Positions 8,979-17,670 of a stretch of DNA of 64,000 nt are shown here, one piece after another; position 1 is the stretch's first letter; every line of letters begins with the position of its first letter. Below the pieces are notes generated by a model that made no database searches, had not been told where the DNA came from, and was given only the letters and a program-made list of their open reading frames with translations. Source of the DNA: Nocardioides sp. URHA0020 (GTDB taxonomy: Bacteria; Actinomycetota; Actinomycetes; Propionibacteriales; Nocardioidaceae); assembly GCF_000620705.1 (NCBI RefSeq), contig NZ_KK211166.1, positions 809,692 through 873,691 of the forward strand, in the 5' to 3' direction. The position numbers were made by a program, and so were the translations under genes.

Positions 8979-9839
8979 CTACTTCACAAACCGGGCGATG
9001 AAGTCGAGGGAGGTCTGGGCGACCTCCTCCCAACCGTCGTCGATGGTCAACGAGTGACCGCGGCCCGCGATGAGGGTGTACTCGGTGAGGTGGTCCTTGT
9101 TCTTCTTCTGGCGCTTGTAGATGGCCTTCGACGTGGCGTCAGGGGCCTGGTGGTCGAGCTCGCCGGAGATCACGAGCATCGGGCCGCGGTCGGGGTTCTT
9201 GTTGTCGGTCTTCGCCTCGCTGCCGGGGTTGATGTTCGAGAACGCGGCCTGGAACAGCGGGACGCCGGAGCCGGCGACGTGGAACTGGTCGTAGAGGCGG
9301 TGGGCCTCCTCCTCGCTGACCGCGTTCGCGAACCCGTAGCGGAACTGCTCGAACGTGAGCGCGACGGCCTTGTGCCGGTTGCTCGGGTGGGCGAGGACCG
9401 GCGCCGCGGCCTTGAGGGCGGATGCGGGAAGCGGCAGGACGCCGCGGCCGCCGGCGGCGTCAATCGCGACGGTCGCCGCCGAGACACCTCGGCCGGCGAG
9501 CATCATCGCGAGCAGGCCGCCGAAGGAGTGTCCGATGACAGCGGGCTTGCGGTCGAGCATCTCGATGATCTGCTGCTGGTAGGCGGCGACGTCCCCGACG
9601 CTCTTGTTCGCGAAGACGTCGGGGTTCTCCCGTGCCTCCTCCACCGTGGTCGGGTCATCGGGCCAGCCGGGGGTCACTGCGGCGTAGCCGGCGTCCTCGA
9701 AGAACTTGGCCCACCGGTCCCAGCTGCTGTCGAGGAGCCAGAGACCGTGGACGAACACGACCGGCTGCTTGCCCGACTCGTTGGCCTTCTTGACCTCGTC
9801 GAGCTCGGACTGGGTGGGGGCGGGGGTGACGTCGTTCAT
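8979..9839 (-). CDS. alpha/beta hydrolase
   Basis: A 286-residue alpha/beta hydrolase with a complete triad: HG motif VHGLW, nucleophile GHSFGG, acid in SGELDHQAP and His in GRGHSL. It is a paralogue of the 2767-3612 enzyme (shared VHGLW, NPDVFANKSV versus NPDVIANQTV, and the terminal DDGWEEVA motif). A strong GAGGAG site 6 bases before the ATG fixes the start. It is the first gene of a two-gene minus-strand operon with the crotonase. Divergent from it, 306 bp away, is the secreted hydrolase at 10146, and a nested palindrome lies between them. The substrate is unknown. Confidence 0.9.
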   Translation of the reverse strand: MNDVTPAPTQSELDEVKKANESGKQPVVFVHGLWLLDSSWDRWAKFFEDAGYAAVTPGWPDDPTTVEEARENPDVFANKSVGDVAAYQQQIIEMLDRKPAVIGHSFGGLLAMMLAGRGVSAATVAIDAAGGRGVLPLPASALKAAAPVLAHPSNRHKAVALTFEQFRYGFANAVSEEEAHRLYDQFHVAGSGVPLFQAAFSNINPGSEAKTDNKNPDRGPMLVISGELDHQAPDATSKAIYKRQKKNKDHLTEYTLIAGRGHSLTIDDGWEEVAQTSLDFIARFVK

Positions 9840-10145
9840 TTCGGCTCCTCGGGTTTGGGCTCAATGGAGGACCCGATCGTCGAACGCGGCGAAGGTCGTC
9901 GGAATCGTGCGTTTCCGTGAAGATCCGAACCGGCCGACCGACCCGCCGCCTCACATCTTGGCCATGACCTGATCTGTTCGGGTTAGGTGCGTGCACCCCT
10001 CGCCCGAACACGTGAGGCCCGGGACGGCAGCCACCCCCCGGCGCTTACCGTCGCCCGGTTCGATCCCGTTCGACACCACGATGTGCGGGACACGTCGGCG
10101 GTCGTTGACTCCGGAGACCATCCGAAAGAAGTCTCTGGAGGAGTC
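9840..10145. other. divergent promoter region between two hydrolase genes
   Basis: The 306 bases separate the minus-strand hydrolase operon (start 9839) from the plus-strand secreted hydrolase (start 10146). It contains the nested inverted repeat at 9975-10010 and the ribosome-binding site of the downstream gene (GGAGGAG just before 10146). No protein-like frame is evident. Confidence 0.55.
9975..10010. promoter_or_regulatory. nested inverted repeat, candidate shared operator
   Basis: Outer arms TGTTCGGG (9975-9982) and CCCGAACA (10003-10010) are perfect 8-bp complements. Inside them GGTGC-GT-GCACC (9986-9997) is a perfect 5-bp inverted repeat, its centre one base off the outer centre. The position between two divergent hydrolase transcription units fits a binding site for one of the neighbouring LuxR or AraC regulators. 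This assignment is an inference. Confidence 0.45.
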
Positions 10146-11048
10146 ATGAAGATGAGAAACAACCGAACCACCGTGCTGCGGACAACACTCGCCGCAACCT
10201 GTCTGCTCGCGCTTGGCGCCGGCGGCGTCTCGACTGCACAGGCACACAACTCGCCGGCCACCACCAAGTCGACCACCACGGTCACCAGCGCGACGGCTCT
10301 GGAGAAGGCGGTCCGTGCCCAGAAGCAGAAGCCGACCATCGTGCTGGTCCACGGGGCGTTCGCCGACGCCTCTGGATGGCAGGCGGTCGCCACGAAACTG
10401 ATGGCCGACGGCTACCCGGTCTACGCGCCGCCGAACCCGTTGCGCTCGCTCGACTACGACGCCGCGTACCTGAGGTCGTTCCTCGCCACCATCGAGGGAC
10501 CGGTCGTCCTGGTCGGCCACTCCTACGGTGGCGCCGTCATCACCAACGCCTCCACGGGCAACCCGAACGTCAAGGGGTTGGTCTACATCGCTGCCTACGC
10601 ACTCCAGAAGGGCGAGACCGTCGCAGACGCCAACCAGCTCGGCGGCCACCCGGAGGAGTCCCTCCTCCTGGCAAACGTCCGGACCAGGGCGTACCCGAAG
10701 CCGTTCCCGGACTACCCGGACGGTGACGCGGACGTCTACATCAAGGACGCCCCGTTCCGGAAGGTGTTCGCCGCCGACCTACCGCGCAAGACGACCCAGT
10801 TCATGGCGGCCTCGCAGCGGCCGGGGTCCTACTTCTCCCTCGGCACCCCGTCCGGCGAGCCGGGCTGGAAGACAATCCCGTCGTGGTACCTCGTCGCCCT
10901 CGACGACAAGGCCATCCCGCCGACCGCAGAGAAGACGATGGCGAAGCGCGCTCACGCGCACACGCGGATGATCCACAGCTCGCACGTCGCCATGATGAGC
11001 CACCCGAAGGTCGTCACGAACATGATCGAGCAGGCTGCGACCAGCTGA
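10146..11048 (+). CDS. secreted alpha/beta hydrolase
   Basis: About 300 residues. The N-terminus is a clear signal peptide: MKMRNNRTT, a hydrophobic core TLAATCLLALGAGG, then a likely cleavage after AQA. After a Ser/Thr-rich linker comes an alpha/beta hydrolase domain with LVHGAFAD, nucleophile GHSYGG, acid region LDDKAIPP and His in SSHVAM. This pattern matches the salicylate-esterase/EstC-like group of small esterases. A GGAGGAG site ends 3 bases before the ATG at 10146; frames further upstream are non-coding in character. It probably acts outside the cell on a small ester, unlike the other hydrolases here, which lack signal peptides. Confidence 0.88.
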   Translation: MKMRNNRTTVLRTTLAATCLLALGAGGVSTAQAHNSPATTKSTTTVTSATALEKAVRAQKQKPTIVLVHGAFADASGWQAVATKLMADGYPVYAPPNPLRSLDYDAAYLRSFLATIEGPVVLVGHSYGGAVITNASTGNPNVKGLVYIAAYALQKGETVADANQLGGHPEESLLLANVRTRAYPKPFPDYPDGDADVYIKDAPFRKVFAADLPRKTTQFMAASQRPGSYFSLGTPSGEPGWKTIPSWYLVALDDKAIPPTAEKTMAKRAHAHTRMIHSSHVAMMSHPKVVTNMIEQAATS

Positions 11049-11061
11049 TCCGCCAACCAGG

Positions 11062-11093
11062 GTGCCCGGACGCGGTTCGCCGCTTCCGGGCAC
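11062..11093. terminator. bidirectional hairpin terminator
   Basis: Perfect 9-bp arms GTGCCCGGA (11062-11070) and TCCGGGCAC (11085-11093) enclose a second stem, GCGG-TTCG-CCGC, giving one long hairpin with a TTCG loop. It sits in the 54-bp gap between the convergent genes ending at 11048 and 11103. There is no T-run, as is common in high-G+C actinobacteria. Confidence 0.65.
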
Positions 11094-11102
11094 TCGCGTC
11101 AG

Positions 11103-13826
11103 CTAGGGCCGGTCCATGACCAGCCGGGCGAGCTGGATCCGCTTGCCGACCCCGAGCTTGGTGTACACGGCACGCAGGTGGGTCGCGACGGTGTTCGGTG
11201 AAACCAGTAGCGCCTCAGCGACCTCGCGGTTGCTCAGCCCGTCCGCGACCAGTAGCGCGACGCGGACCTCGGATTCGGTCAACGCGTCCCAGCCGTCCGT
11301 TGCGCGCTGCGCCTGCGGCCCGGACCGCTTCCGCCGTACGCCGACCTGGCGCAGGGACCTGCGCAGCATGTCGGCTGCCCCCGTTGCGTCGGCGGACGAG
11401 TACAGCTCCCAGGCGCGGTCCAGTGCGGCAACGCCTTCGTCGCGCTTCCCATCTCGAATGAGGAGGCGGCCCAGATCGCCGGCGATCAACGCCCGAAGAA
11501 GGACCCGAGGTGAGGACGCCAGTGCCTGGTCTGCGGTAGTGACCGCACCCGGGTCGTTGGCCTCCAACCCAGCCAGATACGTGGCGACGGCTGCTGCTGT
11601 CCTGGTGCCCTTGGCGTGCTGGACCGCGATCCCGGAGAGTGTTGCGGTCAGGCGATGGTCGCCGGCGCTGAGGGCGATTCGGTGGGCAACGACCAGGTTT
11701 TCAACGGTCGCGAGCGTAAAGGGTCGGTCGGTCAGAACTGCCTGTACCCGTTGCGCAGCCGCGGTGGTGTCCCCGCGGAGGAAGAGCACCATGGCGGGGA
11801 CGAGCCCGGTCCAGGCGGCGGCTGGCGCCCGGCCCGCGACGTCGTCGGACGTTGCCGCCAGTGCGGCCGCGGCCCGAACATCGCCGCGCAGGAGCGCGAT
11901 TCGCGCCTGGACGTCACGGGCCCCGAGCACCACGTCCGCCTGGCCGAGCCGTGCCGCCCCTGCGGCGCAACGCTCGGCGTGGCTGGAGGCTTCTGCCAGA
12001 GATCCGGTCGAGAGGCGCAGCATCGAGCGTCCTAGCTCGAGCTGCATGTCGAGGGGCCCGCCCGGGTGTGCGTCGAGGGCCTGTTGGTCCAGCCAGTGCT
12101 CGGCACCTTCCTGGTCGTCGAGCTCGAGCAGCGCATGAAGCTCCTCTATGACGACAGCACCCAGACCCCGGGCGGCGCGGTGGAAGTGTGATGCCGCCTC
12201 AGCCGGCGAGCCCTGGAGCAGCGCTCCTGTCCCGGCCGCTCGACTGGTCCAGGCTTGCGTCACGGTGTCTGCGCTGGTGGAGGCCACGTGCGGTTCTCGC
12301 TGGCCGGTGCGGGCAAGTCCAGCTCGCTCGATAGCGCTCAGCCGGGCGTTCGTGCGGCTGTCGAGTCCGGCGTTGACCCCCTGGCGGGCTTCGGCGACGA
12401 GCTCGTCGTAGCGGCCGAACATCCACCACGCCGGCGCGACCGCGACCAGCGCGGTTGGGCTGTTCACGACGTTCTCGGCGTACTCCTCGACTGCCTGTTG
12501 GAACATCGAGGCGCCGCAATGGCCGTCGATGATCTCAGCGGTCAGCTCGCCGTGGAGCGGGTCCGCCGGGTCGACGAGTCCGCGGGCTCGGCGAAGCAGC
12601 GTCAGCGACTGGCCGACGTGTCGTTCCTCGGCAGCCGCCAGTTGCAGGACGGCAACGGCCTCTCGATCGCCAGGCAGAGCTGTGGCGCAGACGTGCGGCG
12701 CGACTTCGCCGAGCGGCCGGTGGTGCTCGGTCAGGTGGCGAATCGCATCGCGGTGCGTCAACTGCCGCAACGACTCCGGTACGGATGCGTAGGCGCCTGC
12801 TCGGACTAGGTCGAGGCCGAAAGACAGTTGACGCCCGTCGTCTTTCAGGTAGCCGTGCGAGACCAGCGCCTCCACGGCCGTCACCAGGCGTCGAGGCGGC
12901 AGCTCCACGACCGCGGAGAGGTCATCCAGGCTGAAACGACCCAGGACTGCGCCGGTGAGGAGTACCTCGACGGTCATCGGGTCGAGGTCGGCAGAGATTC
13001 TTGCCCGAAGGCATGACACGAACCCGTCCGGGAGGACCTCATGTCCCGTCTCGGTCGGCAGGGCGTGGACTGGCGCATCCTCGACGACGTGGTCGAGGAG
13101 GTGAACGAGGAGTCCGGCGTACCCGCCAGCTCCGCGGATCATCCGGGTCAACGTCGGCGAAGGTTGAAAGCGCAGTCGCTCCTCGGCAAGATCTGCGACG
13201 GCCTGGTTGCTCAGTGGCCCAACCGCCAGGTGAAGTAGCGGAACGTCATGACCCGCGGCTGAGGCGATCTCGTCGAGTTGGGGCGAGCCTGCGCGGCCGG
13301 TGATGAGCCAGCTCACCGGCACCGCGCGAAGTTGGCCCGGCAGGGTCTTGAGCGCGAACAGGCTCGCTTGGTCTGCCCACTGAACGTCGTCGACTGCGAT
13401 CAGCACGGGCTGGTGGGTGGCCCGCCTTCCGATGGCTGACGCCAGTCGGTCCAGCAGCCAGACGGGGCGGTCGTGGGAGTGTTCGAGGTCGGCGAACTCC
13501 TCGTGCGTCAGCAGCGGTCCCGACGGTGACCACAGCGCAGCGGCCAAGGTGGCGTACGGCGGTGCGGAATAGCTCTGGCGCTCATCGTTGCCGTCCGCCG
13601 ACCGAGGGTCGACTGACGACCCGGCAGCGACATGGCTGCCGCGGCGACGACTCTGCTCGACGATCTCGTCGTGCAGCGCGGACAGGCCGACCCCACCGTG
13701 CCCGCTGACGCAGAGCACTCGGCCCTCACCGGCATCGACCCCGGCCCGCAGGTGGCGCAGGCCGGTCGCGATCTCGACCCCGCGCCCGTGAAGGGTGCGA
13801 AGGGCTGGCTGCGCGGGGGCGTCCAT
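11103..13826 (-). CDS. LuxR-family LAL-type regulator with degenerate P-loop
   Basis: A 907-residue protein with LAL layout: N-terminal ATPase-like domain, long helical region, and C-terminal LuxR HTH (LTESEVRVALLVADGLSNRE, SPNTVATHLRAVYTKLGVGK). The Walker A position reads GHGGVGLSAL, with Leu where the family has the nucleotide-binding Lys. Walker B (PVLIAVDDVQWAD) is intact. It may bind ATP poorly or not at all. The start at 13826 is the ATG next to the GRGVEI motif that opens the ATPase domain; no strong ribosome-binding site is seen. The next LuxR gene ends 43 bp upstream on the same strand, so both may share a transcript. Confidence 0.88.
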   Translation of the reverse strand: MDAPAQPALRTLHGRGVEIATGLRHLRAGVDAGEGRVLCVSGHGGVGLSALHDEIVEQSRRRGSHVAAGSSVDPRSADGNDERQSYSAPPYATLAAALWSPSGPLLTHEEFADLEHSHDRPVWLLDRLASAIGRRATHQPVLIAVDDVQWADQASLFALKTLPGQLRAVPVSWLITGRAGSPQLDEIASAAGHDVPLLHLAVGPLSNQAVADLAEERLRFQPSPTLTRMIRGAGGYAGLLVHLLDHVVEDAPVHALPTETGHEVLPDGFVSCLRARISADLDPMTVEVLLTGAVLGRFSLDDLSAVVELPPRRLVTAVEALVSHGYLKDDGRQLSFGLDLVRAGAYASVPESLRQLTHRDAIRHLTEHHRPLGEVAPHVCATALPGDREAVAVLQLAAAEERHVGQSLTLLRRARGLVDPADPLHGELTAEIIDGHCGASMFQQAVEEYAENVVNSPTALVAVAPAWWMFGRYDELVAEARQGVNAGLDSRTNARLSAIERAGLARTGQREPHVASTSADTVTQAWTSRAAGTGALLQGSPAEAASHFHRAARGLGAVVIEELHALLELDDQEGAEHWLDQQALDAHPGGPLDMQLELGRSMLRLSTGSLAEASSHAERCAAGAARLGQADVVLGARDVQARIALLRGDVRAAAALAATSDDVAGRAPAAAWTGLVPAMVLFLRGDTTAAAQRVQAVLTDRPFTLATVENLVVAHRIALSAGDHRLTATLSGIAVQHAKGTRTAAAVATYLAGLEANDPGAVTTADQALASSPRVLLRALIAGDLGRLLIRDGKRDEGVAALDRAWELYSSADATGAADMLRRSLRQVGVRRKRSGPQAQRATDGWDALTESEVRVALLVADGLSNREVAEALLVSPNTVATHLRAVYTKLGVGKRIQLARLVMDRP

Positions 13827-13869
13827 CGTGCCAACCTACGAACGTCTCTCGGGCGAGGTGTACGTCATG

Positions 13870-16632
13870 CTACGTACCCGTGTGACGGTCGTCGTTGATC
13901 TCGCTCAGCGCCGCGGCCAGCTGGCCCCGGCCGCTGATGCCGAGCTTGGGGTAGATCTTGTACAGGTGGGTGCTCACCGTCCGGTGCGAGAGCAACATCT
14001 GGTCACCGATCTGCCGGTTGCTGAGTCCCTTCGCCGCCAACTGGGCGATTCGGAGCTCGTGTGCGGTCAGCGACACCCAAGCCGAGCTACCGAGGGTTGT
14101 CGGCGACTCACCTGCTGCCCGGAGCTCTTCGCGCGCCGACGCTGCCAGGACGATGGCTCCGAGCGACGGCAGCGAGCCAGCCGCAATGCGGAGTCGGTGG
14201 CGAGCCTCGGCGAGACGCCTATGCCGGCGCAACCACATGCCGTAAGAGAGCTGGGTCCTGGCCGACAGAAAGGGCCAGGCACGAAGCGAATCGAGCGCCT
14301 CGATGTAGTGCTCCTCGGGATCCTCTTCGTGGAGGAACGGCGCGGCGTACACCAGCTGCGCGGTGAGGATCTTCGAGGCCGTGCGGCGCTGGTGCTCCTC
14401 GAGGGTCGCGAGCTGCTCCTTGATGTCATCGAGCCGACCCGCGTGAACGGCGGCCTCGATCAGGTCGGCGGCCACCAGGCTGCGGTAGTAGAGGTGGAAG
14501 CATTCGTCGCTCGGATCGAAGATCCGGAGCAGGTGGTCGACCGCCTCCCCGTACCGACCGCCCGTAATGCTGATGCTTCCCCGGGCGTACTGGGCCATTG
14601 CGAGCATCGGGGCTGCACCCCGTTCGCGCAGTACGCGTTCTGCCGAAGCCACCAGGACCTCGGCTGACTCAAGATCTCCGCGACGTGCGAGGGCCGTGGC
14701 TGATGCGAGCTGACACGTGACATAGAAGAGTGCCTGACCTTGGTCAGGGGCGAGCCGGATTGCCTCCTCCGCGCTGGCCTGCGCCCGGAGGAAGATACCG
14801 GTATGGATGTCGGCCCATGTGCTCGCGGTCAACGCCTGCACGAGCACACCGAACTGACCCTGCCGACGAAAGTCCTCGACCGCGCTCAGGATCCGAGGCA
14901 GCGCCGCCGGATAGTCTCCGACGGCCATAGCGACCAGGGCGACCCAGAAGTCAGTGACCGACTGGTCCTGCGTGACCTGCGGTCGCAACCGGTCGAGATG
15001 CTCCGCAACCGCGCCGGCCCGCTCCATAGGCGTTGCGAGCGCGCGGACCATAAGGAGGCCGACATCGTCGTGCGGGTCCGGCGTCACGGCTTCGGCAGCC
15101 TCGGTCACCGCCAATCGCTCCTCCAACGTCGGGTTCGACCACCACATGCGCAAGGAATGCTCTCGAAGTGCACCGACCGCACGCTCCGGTTCACCGGACA
15201 TGCCGATCTTGCGAGCGATAGGCGCCAGAGCCATCACGTGCGCCGCGCCGCTGTAGATCCCGTTCCGGGTGACATCACGAACCCAGCCGAGGCGGTTGTT
15301 CTCCAAGTCGTCGAGGAGCGCCACATCGATCGTTGCCAGGATCTCCTCGACCAGGTCCGGGCGACCAAGGTCGACGGCTTGGTGCATAGCATCGACAGAT
15401 AGCGCCGCGCGTCGTCGAGGGTCCCGGGCAGTCCGTGCGGCCCGCCTCAGAGCGGCGACAGCAGTTTCCTGGTCACCGGCCACACTGAGCTGACGTGCAG
15501 TGTCGACCAGCGCGGTGGCCAGGTCGTCGTCGAGGTCCGTCGTCGACGATGCGCGGTGCCAGATCTGCCGAGCGGGCTCGTGGTCGAGAACCGTGCTGAG
15601 AGCTCGGTGCGCGGCCTGTCGTTCCGCCACGGTGGCGCTCTGGTAGATCGCTGAGCGGATCAACGGGTGTTCGAAGGTGACGCGTTGCTCCCCGACGTGC
15701 ACGAGACCAGCGTCCCGCGCCAAGTCGAGGGCCAGGCTGGGTTCGGTGTCTCCCCAATCCGGGATACGGGTGACTGCTGTCAGGATCTCGTCTCGGTTGT
15801 CTCGGTCACTGCTCGCGGCCACCAGGAGCAGGTCGCGCGCCAGCTTCGGGAGCAATATATGACGCTCCGAAAAGGCGTTCTCTAGACGTGCGGTCAGGGG
15901 AACGAGCTGACCCGGGGGGGGCATCTGGCCGGTCGAGCGCATGAGTGCTCGGGGCAGCTCGACCAGCGCGAGCGGGTTGCCGGCTGCCTGGTCGAGAACG
16001 GTGTCCGCGTCTCTTGGACCCAACCACGACGCGTTCCGAGTCAGTACCTCCCGGGCCTCGGCGTGCTCCAACACTGGGATCGGCAGGTCCTCGAAGCCAG
16101 CGCGAAGAAGAAGTTCTCGCCGTGCCGACGCGTCTCGAACCCCAAGAACGCAAGCGACGGGGCTGTCGACGAGGCGCCGCACGGCGAAGACGATCGCATC
16201 GAAGGACGGCTGGTCCAGCCACTGCACATCGTCGACGCGAAGTAGCACAGGCGCTGTCTCCGCGAGGTCCTCGAGAAGGTGAATGAGTGCCATGGCGATC
16301 GCACCGACCCCAGACTGCCCCGCGTCCATCACGCAGCGCTCGAGGACGTCAGCTGCGTCAGGCTGAGCAACTCGTAGGCCGGCGAGATGATGCTGGACGA
16401 GCAGGTGCAGGCCGGCGTACGCGATTGTCACCTCCGTCTCCGACGGTGTGGTCGTCACGACCTGGATCGAACGTTCCGCGGCGCGCCTCTCGACCTCGTC
16501 TAGGAAGGTGGTCTTTCCGATGCCTGGCGGCCCGCTGACCACGACAGATGCTCCTTGTGACGGAAGGCCGCGAAGAAGGTTGCCGATCACCTCCAACTCT
16601 GCCGCCCTGCCGACGAAGGTCGCGCTGCTCAT
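13870..16632 (-). CDS. LuxR-family LAL-type ATP-binding regulator
   Basis: A 920-residue LAL regulator. The ATPase domain begins FVGRAAELEVI, followed by Walker A GPPGIGKTTF near residue 35 and Walker B LLRVDDVQWLD. The central region is helical and TPR-like. The C-terminal HTH reads LTAHELRIAQLAAKGLSNRQ, then SHRTVSTHLYKIYPKLGI. All key motifs are intact. It lies upstream of the 11103 regulator (43 bp gap, same strand) and is divergent from the hydrolase-like gene at 16847 with about 214 bp between them, which makes that gene a plausible target. Confidence 0.9.
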   Translation of the reverse strand: MSSATFVGRAAELEVIGNLLRGLPSQGASVVVSGPPGIGKTTFLDEVERRAAERSIQVVTTTPSETEVTIAYAGLHLLVQHHLAGLRVAQPDAADVLERCVMDAGQSGVGAIAMALIHLLEDLAETAPVLLRVDDVQWLDQPSFDAIVFAVRRLVDSPVACVLGVRDASARRELLLRAGFEDLPIPVLEHAEAREVLTRNASWLGPRDADTVLDQAAGNPLALVELPRALMRSTGQMPPPGQLVPLTARLENAFSERHILLPKLARDLLLVAASSDRDNRDEILTAVTRIPDWGDTEPSLALDLARDAGLVHVGEQRVTFEHPLIRSAIYQSATVAERQAAHRALSTVLDHEPARQIWHRASSTTDLDDDLATALVDTARQLSVAGDQETAVAALRRAARTARDPRRRAALSVDAMHQAVDLGRPDLVEEILATIDVALLDDLENNRLGWVRDVTRNGIYSGAAHVMALAPIARKIGMSGEPERAVGALREHSLRMWWSNPTLEERLAVTEAAEAVTPDPHDDVGLLMVRALATPMERAGAVAEHLDRLRPQVTQDQSVTDFWVALVAMAVGDYPAALPRILSAVEDFRRQGQFGVLVQALTASTWADIHTGIFLRAQASAEEAIRLAPDQGQALFYVTCQLASATALARRGDLESAEVLVASAERVLRERGAAPMLAMAQYARGSISITGGRYGEAVDHLLRIFDPSDECFHLYYRSLVAADLIEAAVHAGRLDDIKEQLATLEEHQRRTASKILTAQLVYAAPFLHEEDPEEHYIEALDSLRAWPFLSARTQLSYGMWLRRHRRLAEARHRLRIAAGSLPSLGAIVLAASAREELRAAGESPTTLGSSAWVSLTAHELRIAQLAAKGLSNRQIGDQMLLSHRTVSTHLYKIYPKLGISGRGQLAAALSEINDDRHTGT

Positions 16633-16846
16633 ACCGGCCCTCTGTTCCCAGGAAGACGGCGGCCCGAAGCCGCCCTGACGTCGTACCTGACGCTAAGGGC
16701 CGAGAATGAGTCGATGTCGGCTGTTCGTGCAGACCTGTGTTCTGGATCTGCACGGACAGCACAGACCCGTGCGCAACCAGACGGCACAGCGACCTCGGCA
16801 ACTCCTAGCGTGGATCTACCCGAACCACCCGCGTGAGGAGGACTCG

Positions 16847-17644
16847 GTGCTCCTACGGGCACAACCCGATGACGGGCGCGGCCTGGTCGTTTTCGTGCAC
16901 GGCTCGACCCTGCATCAGTCCTCGTGGCTGCCTTGGGCGCAGCTCTTCAACGACAACGGGTACGAGTCCGTCGCGGTCACTTGGACCGGAGAGCCTCTCG
17001 GGGAGGGACCTGCTCGCTGGAGCGACATGTTGAGGCCGGGCCCGGTGCGGCTCAGCCGGGTCATCGCACGCGTTCACGAGACCGTGTCCTCGCTGTCTCG
17101 CCCGTCGATTGTGATCGGGCACGGCACGGGTGCCCTTCTGGTCGAGGCTTCGCTCGGCCACCCACTTGTGGCTGCCGGGATCGCCATCGCGCCCACGCTG
17201 CGCGGGCCGTTGCCCACTGTACGAACCGCGCTGGAGGCGTACAGAGACCTGCGGTCCAGGAGTTTTGCCGACGAGCAGCCGTCCTCGCGTGCGAGCTTCC
17301 ACCGGTGGTACGCGAACGAGGTGTCCCGCGAAGCCTCCGACCTCCTCTACGACACCTACGTGGCGCCCGTCCAGGTCCGGCGGCTTGGTCGAGGGACTGC
17401 CACGAGCGGCCGCCTGGACGCCCGAGATCCTCACCGGCCGCTGTTGTTGTTGAGCGCCGGTCGAGACCGGATCGTCGCGGAGGCGTCCGTCGCCTCCCGC
17501 GCCCGGCGGTGGCGCTCGGCGTACCCGGACGAGACCACGGACCACTACGTGTTCCCTCGGCGTTGCCACGCCCTCGTCATCGACGAGGGTTGGTCTGACG
17601 TCGCCAACCACTGTCTCGACTGGCTGACGACCCAGGGCCTCTGA
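16847..17644 (+). CDS. alpha/beta hydrolase-fold protein lacking the nucleophile Ser
   Basis: About 265 residues from a GTG at 16847 preceded by a strong GAGGAGGA site 5 bases upstream. An ATG at 16706 would add 47 residues that look non-coding. It has the HG motif FVHGSTLH, an acid in SAGRDRIV and a His in RRCHALVIDEGW, and belongs to the same local family as the 2767 and 8979 hydrolases. The nucleophile elbow reads GHGTGA, however, where the relatives have GHSFGG, so the catalytic Ser is replaced by Gly. It may be a non-catalytic binding protein or a decayed enzyme. It is convergent with the AraC gene. Confidence 0.82.
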   Translation: MLLRAQPDDGRGLVVFVHGSTLHQSSWLPWAQLFNDNGYESVAVTWTGEPLGEGPARWSDMLRPGPVRLSRVIARVHETVSSLSRPSIVIGHGTGALLVEASLGHPLVAAGIAIAPTLRGPLPTVRTALEAYRDLRSRSFADEQPSSRASFHRWYANEVSREASDLLYDTYVAPVQVRRLGRGTATSGRLDARDPHRPLLLLSAGRDRIVAEASVASRARRWRSAYPDETTDHYVFPRRCHALVIDEGWSDVANHCLDWLTTQGL

Positions 17645-17670
17645 CCGGTCGTGGACCGCCAGGACCATCC

